From: Paraburkholderia atlantica
Lineage (GTDB): Bacteria > Pseudomonadota > Gammaproteobacteria > Burkholderiales > Burkholderiaceae
Length of the DNA stretch: 64,000 nt
Direction: 5' to 3'
NCBI RefSeq assembly: GCF_009362785.1
Contig: NZ_WHNQ01000002.1
Location: 62,001 to 126,000, forward strand
This document shows positions 27,648 to 36,622 of the stretch, in pieces. Numbering within the stretch: position 1 is the first letter of the stretch; each line of letters opens with the position of its first letter. The translations under genes were made by a program, and so were the position numbers. The notes beneath the pieces were generated by a model. It searched no databases. It saw nothing but the letters and a program-made list of their open reading frames with translations, and was not told where the DNA came from.

Positions 27648-29246
27648 TCACGCATGCGCCGGCTGGTCCGCCGCGGGCGCCGCGCCCTCACGGTCGCCGA
27701 ATAGCCCCGCCATCCAGCGGCCGATTTCCTCGGCGTTGGTCGCACCGGTCGCGCGCACCGGCGACAACCGCCCGCCCGCGAGCACCGCGATGCGGTCGCA
27801 GATATCGAACAGCTCTTCCAGCTCCTCCGAGATCACCAGAATCGCGACGCCGCGCGCCGACAGATCGAGCAGTTGCTGACGGATGAACGCGGACGCGCCG
27901 ACATCGACGCCCCACGTCGGCTGCGCGACCACCAGCACCTTCGGCGCCTGCAAAATCTCGCGGCCCATGATGTATTTCTGCAGATTGCCGCCCGACAGAC
28001 TTTGCGCGAGCGCGTCGGGGCCGCCGCAGCGCACGTCGAACGCGTCGATGCAGCGCTTCGCGAACGCGCGCATCGCGCCCGTTCTGATCCAGCCCGACTT
28101 GACCATGTTCTGCCGATGCGCGGTCAGCAACGCGTTGTCGGCAAGGCTCATCGCTGGCACCGCGCCGCGGCCGAGCCGCTCCTCGGGCACGAAGCCAAAG
28201 CCGAGCGCGCGCCGCCGTCCGGCGCCGAGACGCGCGGCCGGCTTGCCGCAGATCGTGATCGCGTCGGCGGGCAGGCTGCGTTTTTCAGCGCGCTTTTCTC
28301 CGGACAACGCCGCGAGCAGTTCCGCCTGGCCGTTGCCCGACACACCGGCGATGCCGAAGATTTCGCCCGCATGCACGCTGAACGACACGTCGCGCAACGA
28401 CGTGCCGAACGGATCGTCGCTCGCGACCGACAGCTGCCTGACATCGAGCAGCACCGCGCCCGGCTTGTGCTCGCGCCGCGTGTAGTCGGGCAGCGAGTGG
28501 CCGACCATCAACTGCGCGAGCGACGCATGCGTCTCGTTCTTCGGCGTCACGTTGCCGGTCACGCGGCCACCGCGCATCACGGTCGCGGTGTCGCACAACT
28601 CCTGGATTTCGTCGAGCTTGTGGCTGATGTACAGAATGCTGCAGCCTTCGGCGGCGAGCCGGCGCAGCGTCGTGAACAGCTTGCGAACCGCCTGCGGCGT
28701 CAGCACCGAAGTCGGTTCGTCCATGATCAGCAGACGCGGATTCTGCAGCAGGCAGCGCACGATTTCGACGCGCTGGCGCTCGCCGACGGTGAGGCTGTGC
28801 ACGTGCCGTTGCGGATCGATGTCGAGCCCGTAGTCGACCGACACCTCGCGAATGCGTTTCGCAAGGGACTTGAGATCGAAGGGTTCGTCGAGCGCGAGCG
28901 CGATGTTTTCGCCGACCGTCAGCGTCTCGAACAGCGAGAAGTGCTGGAACACCATGCCGACGCCGAGCTTGCGCGCGGCCGCCGGGCTCGCGATGTCGAC
29001 CGTCTCGCCTTCCCAGCGAATCTCGCCGGCGTCGGGTCGCACCGCGCCGTAGATGATCTTCATCAGCGTGCTCTTGCCCGCGCCGTTCTCGCCCAGCACC
29101 GCGTGGATTTCGCCGGGTGCGACGACGAGGGTGACGTCGTCGTTGGCGCGCACGGCCGGGTACTGCTTGGTGATGCCCGTCAGCGCGAGCCGGGGCACCG
29201 GCTGTCCGGTGAGTCGTGCGCCGTCGCTAAGTGGAGTGTCGCTCAT
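27648..29246 (-). CDS. Nucleoside/purine ABC transporter ATP-binding protein (double ABC)
   Basis: 532 residues, two fused ATPase domains, as in YufO and the sugar/nucleoside importers. Domain 1: GENGAGKST, LTVGERQRVEIVRCLL and LLIMDEPTSVL. Domain 2 has a degenerate Walker A (GVSGNGQAEL) and LSGGNLQKYIMGREIL, the usual asymmetric arrangement. ATG 29246 (MSDTPLSD) has a weak GGA; the longer frame from 29318 lacks support. It is the first gene of the importer operon, divergent from the LysR gene, which may control it. Confidence 0.94.
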   Translation of the reverse strand: MSDTPLSDGARLTGQPVPRLALTGITKQYPAVRANDDVTLVVAPGEIHAVLGENGAGKSTLMKIIYGAVRPDAGEIRWEGETVDIASPAAARKLGVGMVFQHFSLFETLTVGENIALALDEPFDLKSLAKRIREVSVDYGLDIDPQRHVHSLTVGERQRVEIVRCLLQNPRLLIMDEPTSVLTPQAVRKLFTTLRRLAAEGCSILYISHKLDEIQELCDTATVMRGGRVTGNVTPKNETHASLAQLMVGHSLPDYTRREHKPGAVLLDVRQLSVASDDPFGTSLRDVSFSVHAGEIFGIAGVSGNGQAELLAALSGEKRAEKRSLPADAITICGKPAARLGAGRRRALGFGFVPEERLGRGAVPAMSLADNALLTAHRQNMVKSGWIRTGAMRAFAKRCIDAFDVRCGGPDALAQSLSGGNLQKYIMGREILQAPKVLVVAQPTWGVDVGASAFIRQQLLDLSARGVAILVISEELEELFDICDRIAVLAGGRLSPVRATGATNAEEIGRWMAGLFGDREGAAPAADQPAHA

Positions 29247-29362
29247 GAGATTCCATAGTGCGTTTGAGACGCCGCTTGCTGCCGTGAATACCGCCGGGTC
29301 GACGTCGATGACGTCCACCGTGCCGACGGGCGATCCGTCACCACAACCGGATGACGATACCT

Positions 29363-29385
29363 AATTCGACCCACTCAGTCGAGTT
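29363..29385. promoter_or_regulatory. Candidate LysR-type operator dyad
   Basis: AATTCGAC, seven bases, GTCGAGTT: arms match 7 of 8 and the spacing fits the T-N11-A style of LysR sites. It lies in the divergent gap, 135 bases upstream of the LysR gene and about 117 bases upstream of the ABC operon. Confidence 0.45.
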
Positions 29386-29519
29386 GACAAAATTCCCGCA
29401 AACCCGCGCCGCTACAAGCTCTGCGGGTATGTCACCCTTGACGTCGTTTTTCGTCCATATTAAAACGCATATACCTCTACGTCCGTTCGATCAGCCAGCA
29501 CATATATTTGGGAGAATCC

Positions 29520-30452
29520 ATGAGCCAGCAACGCGAGGCGATCGACACATACCTGCTGCGCGTGTTGCACACGCTACTGATGGAGCGCAGCGTCACGCGC
29601 GCCGCCGTCAAACTGAACCAGTCCCAACCCGCGATCAGCGCGGCGCTGCGCCGTCTGCGCGACATCACCGGCGACCCGCTGCTGGTGCGCGGCAAGTCCG
29701 GCATGGTGCCGACGGAGTACGGCCTGCGCCTGCTCGAACCGGTGCAGAACGCGCTGCGCGAAATCGAGCGCATCAAGTTCCAGCAGCACAACTTCGATCC
29801 GGCCACGTCGATCCGTTGCTACCGGATCGGCTGTCCCGACTACCTGAACGTGCTGTTCGTGCCGACGGTCGTCGAACGTTTCCGCCAGGCCGCGCCGAAC
29901 GCGACGCTCGAATTCCATTCGCTCGGCCCCGCGTTCGACTACGAACTCGCGCTCGAGGACGGCAAGCTCGACATCGTGGTCGGCAACTGGCCGGAGCCGC
30001 CTGAGCAGTTGCATCTGTCGAACCTGTTCGTCGATCAGATCGTCTGCCTGATGAGCAACACGCATCCGTTCGCCAAACGCGGCGGGCTCACGCTCGACCA
30101 GTACCTGAACGCACCGCATCTCGCGCCGACGCCGTACTCGGTCGGCCAGCGCGGCGCGATCGACGTGCATCTCGCGCGCGAGCGGCTCAAGCGCCATGTG
30201 GTCGTCACGCTGCCCTACTTCAATCTCGCGCCGTACGTGCTGATCAAGTCCGATCTGATCTTCACGACGACGCGCCTCTTTGCCGACTACTACGCGAAGT
30301 TTTTGCCGCTGACCGTGGTGCCCGCGCCGCTCGACTTCCCGCCGATGCAGTACTACCAGCTATGGCACGAGCGCGTGCACTACTCCGACGAAGTGCGCTG
30401 GCTGCGCGGTCTGGTTGGCGAGGCGACCCGCACGTTGATCGACAAGCCCTGA
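29520..30452 (+). CDS. LysR-family transcriptional regulator
   Basis: 310 residues. The N-terminal helix-turn-helix reads LLMERSVTRAAVKLNQSQPAISAALRRLRDITGDPLLVRG. The C-terminal effector domain includes YRIGCPDYLNVLFVPTVVERFR and resembles NodD/NahR-like relatives. GGGAG sits 5 bases before ATG 29520. It stands between the nucleoside importer and the 8-oxoguanine deaminase, so it probably regulates purine uptake or catabolism. The effector is unknown. Confidence 0.93.
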   Translation: MSQQREAIDTYLLRVLHTLLMERSVTRAAVKLNQSQPAISAALRRLRDITGDPLLVRGKSGMVPTEYGLRLLEPVQNALREIERIKFQQHNFDPATSIRCYRIGCPDYLNVLFVPTVVERFRQAAPNATLEFHSLGPAFDYELALEDGKLDIVVGNWPEPPEQLHLSNLFVDQIVCLMSNTHPFAKRGGLTLDQYLNAPHLAPTPYSVGQRGAIDVHLARERLKRHVVVTLPYFNLAPYVLIKSDLIFTTTRLFADYYAKFLPLTVVPAPLDFPPMQYYQLWHERVHYSDEVRWLRGLVGEATRTLIDKP

Positions 30453-30534
30453 GCCCGCATGCGGCGCCGCTCAGATAGCGACGACTCGCGGCACCCGCCC
30501 ATCGGAGCGTGAATGCCGCCCGTTCCGCTCGAGC

Positions 30535-31923
30535 TCAAGCCGCCGCCTCGTAAAGCTGCCGCGCAAGCGCGTTATGCCGCTCGATCACCGGCCCGAGTTC
30601 GAGCGTCGCCAACTGCCCCTCCTTCACCACCACCTTGCCGTCGATCACGCTATAGCTGACCTGCGACGGCGCGCAGAATACCAGAGCCGCCACCGGATCG
30701 TGCAGTGCGCCGGCAAAGTGCGGCGCACGCAAATCGAACGCGACGAAATCCGCGGCCATGCCAGGCGCGAGCGCGCCGATGTCGTCGCGATTGAGCACGC
30801 GCGCGCCGCCCAGGGTCGCGATTTCGAGCGCCTCGCGCGCGGTCATCGCGTCGGGCCCGAAACCGACGCGCTGCAACAGCAGCGCCTGGCGCACTTCGGC
30901 GATCATCTGCGCAGCATCGTTCGACGCCGAGCCGTCGACGCCGAGTCCAACCGGCACGCCCGCGAGCCGCATGCGCTTGACCGGCGCGATGCCCGACGCG
31001 AGCCGCATGTTCGAGCACGGACAGTGCGCGACGCCGGTGCCGGTGCGCGCGAACAGCGCAATGCCTGCATCGTCGAGTTGCACACAGTGCGCATGCCATA
31101 CGTCATGGCCGACCCAGCCGAGATCGTGCGCATACTCGGCCGGCGTCATGCCGAACTTCTCGCGGCTGTACTCGACGTCGTTCACGTTTTCCGCCAGATG
31201 CGTGTGCAGCGACACGCCGTACTGACGCGCGAGCGCCGCCGATTCGCGCATCAGGTCGCGGCTCACCGAAAACGGCGAGCACGGCGCCACGACGACGCGC
31301 AGCATCGCGTAACGGCCGTCGTCGTGATATGTCTCGATCAGACGCTGCGTATCCTTCAGGATGTCCGCTTCGCGCTCGACCACCGAATCCGGCGGCAGGC
31401 CGCCGTCTTTGCGTCCCACGCTCATGCTGCCGCGCGCCGCATGAAAGCGCATGCCGATGCGGCGCGCCGCGGCGATGCTGTCGTCGAGACGGCTGCCGTT
31501 CGGATAGATATACAGATGGTCGCTCGACGTCGTGCAGCCCGACAGCAACAGCTCGGCCATCGCGGTCAGCGTCGATACTTCGATCATGTCGGGCGTGAGG
31601 TTCGCCCACACGTTGTACAGATTCGTCAGCCAGCCGAACAGCTCGGCGTTCTGCGCGGCGGGAATCGCACGCGTGAGGCTCTGGTACATGTGGTGATGCG
31701 TATTGACGAGGCCCGGAATCACCAGATGGCCGCGCAGGTCGAGTACCTGGTCGGCCGTTTGCGGCAGTTGCGCGCTCGCTCCGACCGCGACGATCCGGTT
31801 GTCCTCGATATACAGCCCGGCGTCGCGCAGTTCGCGCCGCTCGCCATCCATCGTAACCAGCACGTCCGCGTGCTTTACGAGCATCGTTTTGCCGGGTTGT
31901 TTCAGTGCTTCATTCATCGTCAT
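30535..31923 (-). CDS. 8-oxoguanine deaminase (amidohydrolase)
   Basis: 462 residues, zinc amidohydrolase of the AtzB/TrzA/SsnA group. LVNTHHHMYQSLTRA holds the first metal-binding His pair and closely resembles bacterial 8-oxoguanine deaminases. HTHLAEN and HAHCVQLDD give the further His ligands, and GLGVDGSASND the catalytic Asp. These enzymes convert 8-oxoguanine to urate plus ammonia, which fits the urate-degrading genes beside it. Isocytosine or guanine deaminase activity is the main alternative. AGGCGGA lies 7 bases before ATG 31923; a second ATG is 6 bases in. Confidence 0.88.
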   Translation of the reverse strand: MTMNEALKQPGKTMLVKHADVLVTMDGERRELRDAGLYIEDNRIVAVGASAQLPQTADQVLDLRGHLVIPGLVNTHHHMYQSLTRAIPAAQNAELFGWLTNLYNVWANLTPDMIEVSTLTAMAELLLSGCTTSSDHLYIYPNGSRLDDSIAAARRIGMRFHAARGSMSVGRKDGGLPPDSVVEREADILKDTQRLIETYHDDGRYAMLRVVVAPCSPFSVSRDLMRESAALARQYGVSLHTHLAENVNDVEYSREKFGMTPAEYAHDLGWVGHDVWHAHCVQLDDAGIALFARTGTGVAHCPCSNMRLASGIAPVKRMRLAGVPVGLGVDGSASNDAAQMIAEVRQALLLQRVGFGPDAMTAREALEIATLGGARVLNRDDIGALAPGMAADFVAFDLRAPHFAGALHDPVAALVFCAPSQVSYSVIDGKVVVKEGQLATLELGPVIERHNALARQLYEAAA

Positions 31924-32409
31924 TCGTCTGTCCGCCTGATTGCCTGCATGCAAAGCCGTTCGAACGCGATGCGGCGGCACGCCACCGCGCCGCCGCGTTC
32001 GGTTGAACGCCGTTGGCCCGGTTACCCAGCGTGAATCGCCGTCTTCGGGGTTTGCCGTGCCTAAGCACGTGTGTCGCACAGCGCTTACCTTCGGTAGCCA
32101 AAATCCCGCTGGCAACTCGCGCGGTTGCGATACCCAACTTCACGCCGCCAATATAGTGGTCCATTTTTGGCGCCGGTACGATCGGCCGATCAGCCGGCGC
32201 GGCTTTCGACTGGCTGTCCATCATGCGCGAACTATTATCTTTCCTATCGCTCGCGCGCTGAACGGGGCATCCTTTTTACAATGGCTGCCACGGCGCTCGC
32301 TTCAATTCGCCGACGGGTATGTAGCCACTGACGTGGAGCCTCGATCCGCCGCAAACGTAATGGATCGGGCCGCCGCCGACACCTCGCATTCACACAAGGA
32401 CAATTGCGA
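31924..32409. other. Divergent intergenic region, deaminase / uraH
   Basis: 486 bases holding the promoters of the deaminase and of uraH-puuD. AT-richer patches occur near 32140-32170 and 32225-32285. No convincing promoter pair or operator dyad was found by eye. The deaminase frame reads upstream into this region to 32115, but with no family resemblance. Confidence 0.4.
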
Positions 32410-32763
32410 ATGGGCAAGCTCACTACCCACGTGCTCGACACCGCGAACGGCCGTCCCGGCGCAGGCATCAAGGTCGAACTCTTCGCGCTCGCCGGAGACA
32501 CGCGCCGCGCACTCAAAACCACTGTCACCAATCACGACGGCCGCTGCGACGAGCCGCTGCTCGAAGGCGACGCGCTCGTCGCGGGCGAGTACGAACTCGT
32601 GTTCGGCGCGGGCGACTACTTCGCGTCGCTCGGCGCGAAGTTGCCGGAACCGCGCTTCGTCGATCGCGTCGTGCTGCGCTTCGGCGTCGCGGATGCCAAC
32701 GCGCACTATCACGTGCCATTGCTGGTGTCGCCGTTTTCGTACAGCACGTATCGGGGCAGCTAG
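32410..32763 (+). CDS. uraH: 5-hydroxyisourate hydrolase (transthyretin-like)
   Basis: 117 residues, normal length. It hydrolyses 5-hydroxyisourate to OHCU in urate breakdown. The family signatures are present at both ends: GKLTTHVLDTANGRPGAGI near the start and YHVPLLVSPFSYSTYRGS at the C-terminus, where YRGS closes the active site together with the conserved His and Arg. AAGGA lies about 9 bases before ATG 32410. puuD follows 173 bases downstream on the same strand. Confidence 0.96.
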   Translation: MGKLTTHVLDTANGRPGAGIKVELFALAGDTRRALKTTVTNHDGRCDEPLLEGDALVAGEYELVFGAGDYFASLGAKLPEPRFVDRVVLRFGVADANAHYHVPLLVSPFSYSTYRGS

Positions 32764-32936
32764 CCCTGCCGGATGCAAGCCGCCGCGTCCCCGCCGGCAC
32801 GCACAGACACAAATACGCACAAGCGCCCCGCGACACCCATAACAACCCGCGCTGCGTCTTCTATCCGCAGTCGGCGCGATGACCGGCGACGTCGAACGTC
32901 ATCGCGCGCACAACGAATCAGAAGTGGAGGAGTTTC

Positions 32937-34130
32937 ATGGAAGGCTTTATCACCGACTGGTTGAACCTCGCGATTCGCTGGTTCCACGTCATCGCCGCCA
33001 TCGCATGGATCGGCGAATCGTTCTATTTCGTCGCGCTCGACAACAGCCTGAAACCGCCGACCGATCCGAACCAGCGCCGTCGCGGCGTGTTCGGCGAGCT
33101 ATGGCACGTGCATGGCGGCGGCTTCTACAACATGCAGAAGTACACGGTCGCGCCGCCCGAAATGCCCGAAGACCTGCACTGGTCGAAATGGCCGTCGTAT
33201 ACGACGTGGCTCTCGGGCTTCGGTCTCTTTACCGTGCTGTATCTGTTCTCCCCGAGCACCTACCTGATCGACAAGAACGTGCTCGACATGGGGCCGGTGG
33301 TCGCGGTCGCCTCGGCGATCGGCTTCCTCGCGGCCGGCTGGATCGTCTACGACTCGCTGTGCCGCATTCTCGGCACGCGCGACAAACTGCTCGGCATCTG
33401 CGTCGGCGTTTATGTGCTGATCGCGGCGTATCTCGCCTGTCATATCTTCGCGGGCCGCGCGGCGTATCTGATCATGGGCGCCATGCTCGCGACGATCATG
33501 TCGGCCAACGTGTTCTTCGTGATCATTCCGGGCCAGCGCAAGATGGTCGACGCGATGCTGAAGGGCGACACGCCGAACCCGATCTACGGCAAGCGTGGCA
33601 AGCAGCGCTCGGTGCACAACACCTACTTCACGCTGCCGGTCGTGTTCGCGATGCTGTCGAACCACTACGCGATGACCTACACGCATCCGTACAACTGGGC
33701 GGTGCTCGTCGTCATCATGCTGGCCGGCGCGCTGATCCGGCAGTTCTTCGTGATGCGTCATCGCGGCCAGGTGCTGTGGTATCTGCCGCTCGTCGGCGTC
33801 GCGCTGATGTGCACGGCGCTCGTGTGGACCATGCCGCGTCCGGTGGTGCCGCAGGCGCAGGCCGCCAACGCGCCGACGCTGAAGGTCGCCGATATCGCGC
33901 CGGTGCTGCAGCAGCGCTGCGTGGCCTGCCACTCCGCGCATCCGACGATGATGGGCAGCGCGCCCGCGGGCGTGCTGATGGATACCCCCGACGAAATCTC
34001 GCAGAACGCACAGCGCATTTACCAGCAGGCGGTCACGTTGAAGGCGATGCCGCTCGGCAACGTCACGCACATGACCGACGACGAGCGGATGAAGATCGCC
34101 GCGTGGTTCGAAGGCGGCGCGGTGAAGTAA
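32937..34130 (+). CDS. puuD: Membrane urate oxidase PuuD with cytochrome c domain
   Basis: 397 residues. The N-terminal ~300 residues form a DUF989-type integral membrane domain (RWFHVIAAIAWIGESFYFVALD first). A C-terminal cytochrome c domain has the heme motif CVACH at residues 328-332 and a likely axial Met in KAMPLGN near 370. PuuD proteins oxidise urate to 5-hydroxyisourate and pass electrons to the respiratory chain, replacing soluble uricase. GGAGGAG sits 6 bases before the ATG. UraH upstream takes the product. Confidence 0.95.
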   Translation: MEGFITDWLNLAIRWFHVIAAIAWIGESFYFVALDNSLKPPTDPNQRRRGVFGELWHVHGGGFYNMQKYTVAPPEMPEDLHWSKWPSYTTWLSGFGLFTVLYLFSPSTYLIDKNVLDMGPVVAVASAIGFLAAGWIVYDSLCRILGTRDKLLGICVGVYVLIAAYLACHIFAGRAAYLIMGAMLATIMSANVFFVIIPGQRKMVDAMLKGDTPNPIYGKRGKQRSVHNTYFTLPVVFAMLSNHYAMTYTHPYNWAVLVVIMLAGALIRQFFVMRHRGQVLWYLPLVGVALMCTALVWTMPRPVVPQAQAANAPTLKVADIAPVLQQRCVACHSAHPTMMGSAPAGVLMDTPDEISQNAQRIYQQAVTLKAMPLGNVTHMTDDERMKIAAWFEGGAVK

Positions 34131-34187
34131 GGAGGACTGTCCGGATCACGGATCATCCGGTGCCGAGGTAGAGGCTGCAGGGAGAAG

Positions 34188-34219
34188 CGGGCTTGTCGCG
34201 ACAGCGGCAAGCCCGTTGT
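34188..34219 (+). terminator. Terminator after puuD
   Basis: CGGGCTTG and CAAGCCCG pair, with TCGC/GCGG continuing the stem, followed by a T-containing tail (TTGTCGTTTT). Confidence 0.75.
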
Positions 34220-34275
34220 CGTTTTGGGGAGGGTGGCGGGTGCAGTCAGCGGCATCGATACATCGAATCTGTCGC

Positions 34276-34404
34276 CCTTGGGCTACAAAAAGCGCCGAAG
34301 GAACGTAAAATGTAGCCCTGAAGGCACAAATACGGAATACCTTGTTGTGTCTCTTGGGCTACAATACCCGTCAAATGCGCTAAATTGATGCCTTGAGGCT
34401 ACAA
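34276..34404. promoter_or_regulatory. Four-copy operator array upstream of hipBA
   Basis: Four copies of a CCTTgrGGCTACAA-like 13-mer: forward at 34276-34288, inverted at 34311-34324 (reads CCTTCAGGGCTACA on the other strand), forward at 34352-34364 and forward at 34391-34404. The third overlaps a possible -10 (TACAAT at 34360). The fourth abuts the hipB start so that its last bases run into the ATG. This fits autorepression by HipB/HipBA (inference from position and copy number). Confidence 0.65.
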
Positions 34405-34671
34405 ATGACCAACCTCGCCGATGTCTCGGACATGCTGAAAGCCGTCCGACGCGACAGCAAGCTATCGCAGGAAGAGCTTGCGCGCCGCGCGGGCGTGGCC
34501 CGCACGACCGTCGCGCGGATGGAGACGCTCGCCAAAAACGATATGAGCGTGTCAGTGCTGGTGCGCCTGCTCGAAGCCGCCGGTTACGACCTCAAGTTCG
34601 TCGCGCATGGACATGGCCGCACGCTCGAAGACATCCTCGCTGAACAGCGCAGCCCGGACGCGCAGCCATGA
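34405..34671 (+). CDS. hipB: HipB-like antitoxin, XRE-family regulator
   Basis: 88 residues. A complete helix-turn-helix of the XRE/Cro type: LKAVRRDSKLSQEELARRAGVARTTVARMETL. The short C-terminal strand (YDLKFVAHG) fits HipB relatives. The ATG at 34405 follows the last operator copy directly, with no Shine-Dalgarno; an in-frame TTG lies 12 bases earlier. It overlaps hipA by 4 bases (ATGA). It should neutralise HipA and repress the pair. Confidence 0.9.
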   Translation: MTNLADVSDMLKAVRRDSKLSQEELARRAGVARTTVARMETLAKNDMSVSVLVRLLEAAGYDLKFVAHGHGRTLEDILAEQRSPDAQP

Positions 34672-36014
34672 AGCTCGACGTTCAGGTACTAGGCAAGAAC
34701 GTTGCCACGCTGTTTCGCGAGCGCGACGACTATGTCCTCAAATACAACCGCGATGCGAGCGCGGCCGACTTCGTCAGTCTGACGATGCCGGTACGCGAAG
34801 AGGCCTGGCGCTGGCCGCGCGACCTGCATCCGTTTTTCCGGCAGAACCTGCCCGAGGGCTATCTGCTGAATCTGATCCGCGAGCAATTCGGGCCCTTGCT
34901 CGACGGAACCGATCTGTCGCTGCTCGCCGTCGTGGGCTCGATGGGGATCGGCCGGGTCACCGTGACGCCAGAAGGCGTGGCGCCGGGCACCGAACTGGAG
35001 GCGCTCGACGTCCAGCACATCCTGCACGGCGACAACACCGCCGAACATTTCGCGCAACTGGTACGTGAATACGCGCGGGCGGCCATTTCAGGTGTCGTGC
35101 CGAAGTTCATCGCGCCGGAAGCGCAGTCTGCCGCATCGACACCGTTGCAGCTCGGTAAGCCGACGATTCGAACGAGCCGTCACATCGTCAAAGGTTCGGA
35201 CGACAACACGCCCTTTCTCGGTTTCAACGAGTTCCATTCGATGCGGGTGCTGGAGCGGCTCGGGGTGGCGCCGGTTGCGCGCACGCAGATGTCGGACGAT
35301 GGCCGGGCGCTCGTCGTCGAGCGCTTCGATGTCGACGAAGATGGACTACCGGCGTACGGCGTCGAAGACCTGTGCGGCCTGCTCGGTTTGCCGCCGCACG
35401 AAAAATACAATTCGACCAGCGAGAAAATGCTCAACGCGGCGAGAGCGTATCTGCTCGATCGCGACACCGTGCGGGTGCAGCTCCAGCAGCTCGGCTGGCA
35501 TCTGCTGACGAACTACGTCGTGCGCAATGCGGACTGCCACACGAAGAACGTTGCGTTGTTCTATACGTCGGTCGACGATGTCGCGTTCACGCCCGTCTAC
35601 GATGTCGTGACGACCCAGGCTTATCCGCGCTTCGCCGCCAATCCGCCGGGCCTCGCCATCGACGGCCGCAAAACCTGGGCAGCCGGCAAAACGCTGGAAC
35701 GATTTTTCAACACGCGCATGGGCATCGCCCCCCGGCAATATGCGCAGATGGTTGAAGCGCTGTGCGACTCGGCTGTCGACGTCGGCCACGAGTTGATCGA
35801 AGCAGCGCGCAACGAACCGCAGTGGCGCACGGTCGCCAAGCAGATGCTGCATGCGTGGGACGACGGCATGACATCGCTGCGTTCGCCAAAGAAGAGTCTG
35901 CAATTCAGGGGGCTCAAGCCGGCCATCGAAGCAGCGGGATTTTCGGCGCCGGAGCCGCCCGAGCGGTCGAGGGAAGTCATCGGGCATTCGCCGCTGCTGG
36001 GCCGGCGCAAGTGA
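34668..36014 (+). CDS. hipA: HipA-family serine/threonine kinase toxin
   Basis: 448 residues, full length, which suggests an intact toxin. ISGVVPKF is the nucleotide-loop region where HipA autophosphorylates. HIVKG carries the ATP-binding Lys. NADCHTKN (Asp289, Asn294) is the catalytic loop, and PVYDVVTT (Asp312) binds Mg2+. E. coli HipA phosphorylates glutamyl-tRNA synthetase and induces persistence; the target here is unknown. Translation is coupled to hipB. It sits within a purine-degradation cluster with no functional link seen. Confidence 0.92.
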   Translation: MKLDVQVLGKNVATLFRERDDYVLKYNRDASAADFVSLTMPVREEAWRWPRDLHPFFRQNLPEGYLLNLIREQFGPLLDGTDLSLLAVVGSMGIGRVTVTPEGVAPGTELEALDVQHILHGDNTAEHFAQLVREYARAAISGVVPKFIAPEAQSAASTPLQLGKPTIRTSRHIVKGSDDNTPFLGFNEFHSMRVLERLGVAPVARTQMSDDGRALVVERFDVDEDGLPAYGVEDLCGLLGLPPHEKYNSTSEKMLNAARAYLLDRDTVRVQLQQLGWHLLTNYVVRNADCHTKNVALFYTSVDDVAFTPVYDVVTTQAYPRFAANPPGLAIDGRKTWAAGKTLERFFNTRMGIAPRQYAQMVEALCDSAVDVGHELIEAARNEPQWRTVAKQMLHAWDDGMTSLRSPKKSLQFRGLKPAIEAAGFSAPEPPERSREVIGHSPLLGRRK

Positions 36015-36029
36015 GCGCCATCGATGCGA

Positions 36030-36064
36030 AAAAGCCCGCGACGTAGCGCACGTCGCGGGCTTTT
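36030..36064. terminator. Terminator between hipA and allA
   Basis: AAAAGCCCGCGACG and CGTCGCGGGCTTTT pair exactly around a 7-base loop. It serves both convergent transcripts. Confidence 0.92.
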
Positions 36065-36109
36065 CTTTCCAACCACAACGCTACCAGAGCCCCGGTAGCT
36101 GCGTTGCCA

Positions 36110-36622
36110 TCAAACCGCCACCGCGCTCAACGCATCTTCCGTGAGCCACAGCGACTCCGCCAGATCCTGCTCGTTCAGATTGAGCCCCTCGCCGCCACGA
36201 TCGACGACGATAAAGTCGCTCACCTCGCCCAACGCGATCAGCGGATGGTGCCATACGCCCTTCGCGTAGTTGACGCCCTGCCAGCCACTCGTGACGAAGG
36301 CGCGGATCTTCGCCGCGTCGAGTTCGCCCGCTGGCGCGACGACGACCAGATACGGCTTGTCGTTCAGCGGCACGAACGCCTGGCTGCCGAGCGGATGCCG
36401 CTCGAGCATCTTCACTTCGAACGGCAGCGTGCGCGGCTGGCCACGAAACAGATTGACGAGCGTGCGGCCGTGCTCGTCGGTCACGTCGACTTTCGCGAGG
36501 TCGTGATAGCGGATCGTCGTGCCGAGGTTGATCGGAATCTGCTTCGCGCCTTCGAGTTCGATCACGTCGCCGAATGCGGCGAACGCCTCTTTCGTCAGCG
36601 GTTCGATGGCGAGCGTTTTCAT
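36110..36622 (-). CDS. allA: Ureidoglycolate lyase
   Basis: 170 residues, usual AllA length. It splits ureidoglycolate to glyoxylate and urea. Family features: [22 protein letters not shown] at the start, [28 protein letters not shown] in the cupin core, and [10 protein letters not shown] with metal/substrate His residues. Its ATG overlaps the allantoicase stop (ATGA), so it is the last gene of the coupled alc-allA pair. The frame reads 15 bases further upstream, but the overlap start is favoured. Confidence 0.94.
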   Translation of the reverse strand: MKTLAIEPLTKEAFAAFGDVIELEGAKQIPINLGTTIRYHDLAKVDVTDEHGRTLVNLFRGQPRTLPFEVKMLERHPLGSQAFVPLNDKPYLVVVAPAGELDAAKIRAFVTSGWQGVNYAKGVWHHPLIALGEVSDFIVVDRGGEGLNLNEQDLAESLWLTEDALSAVAV

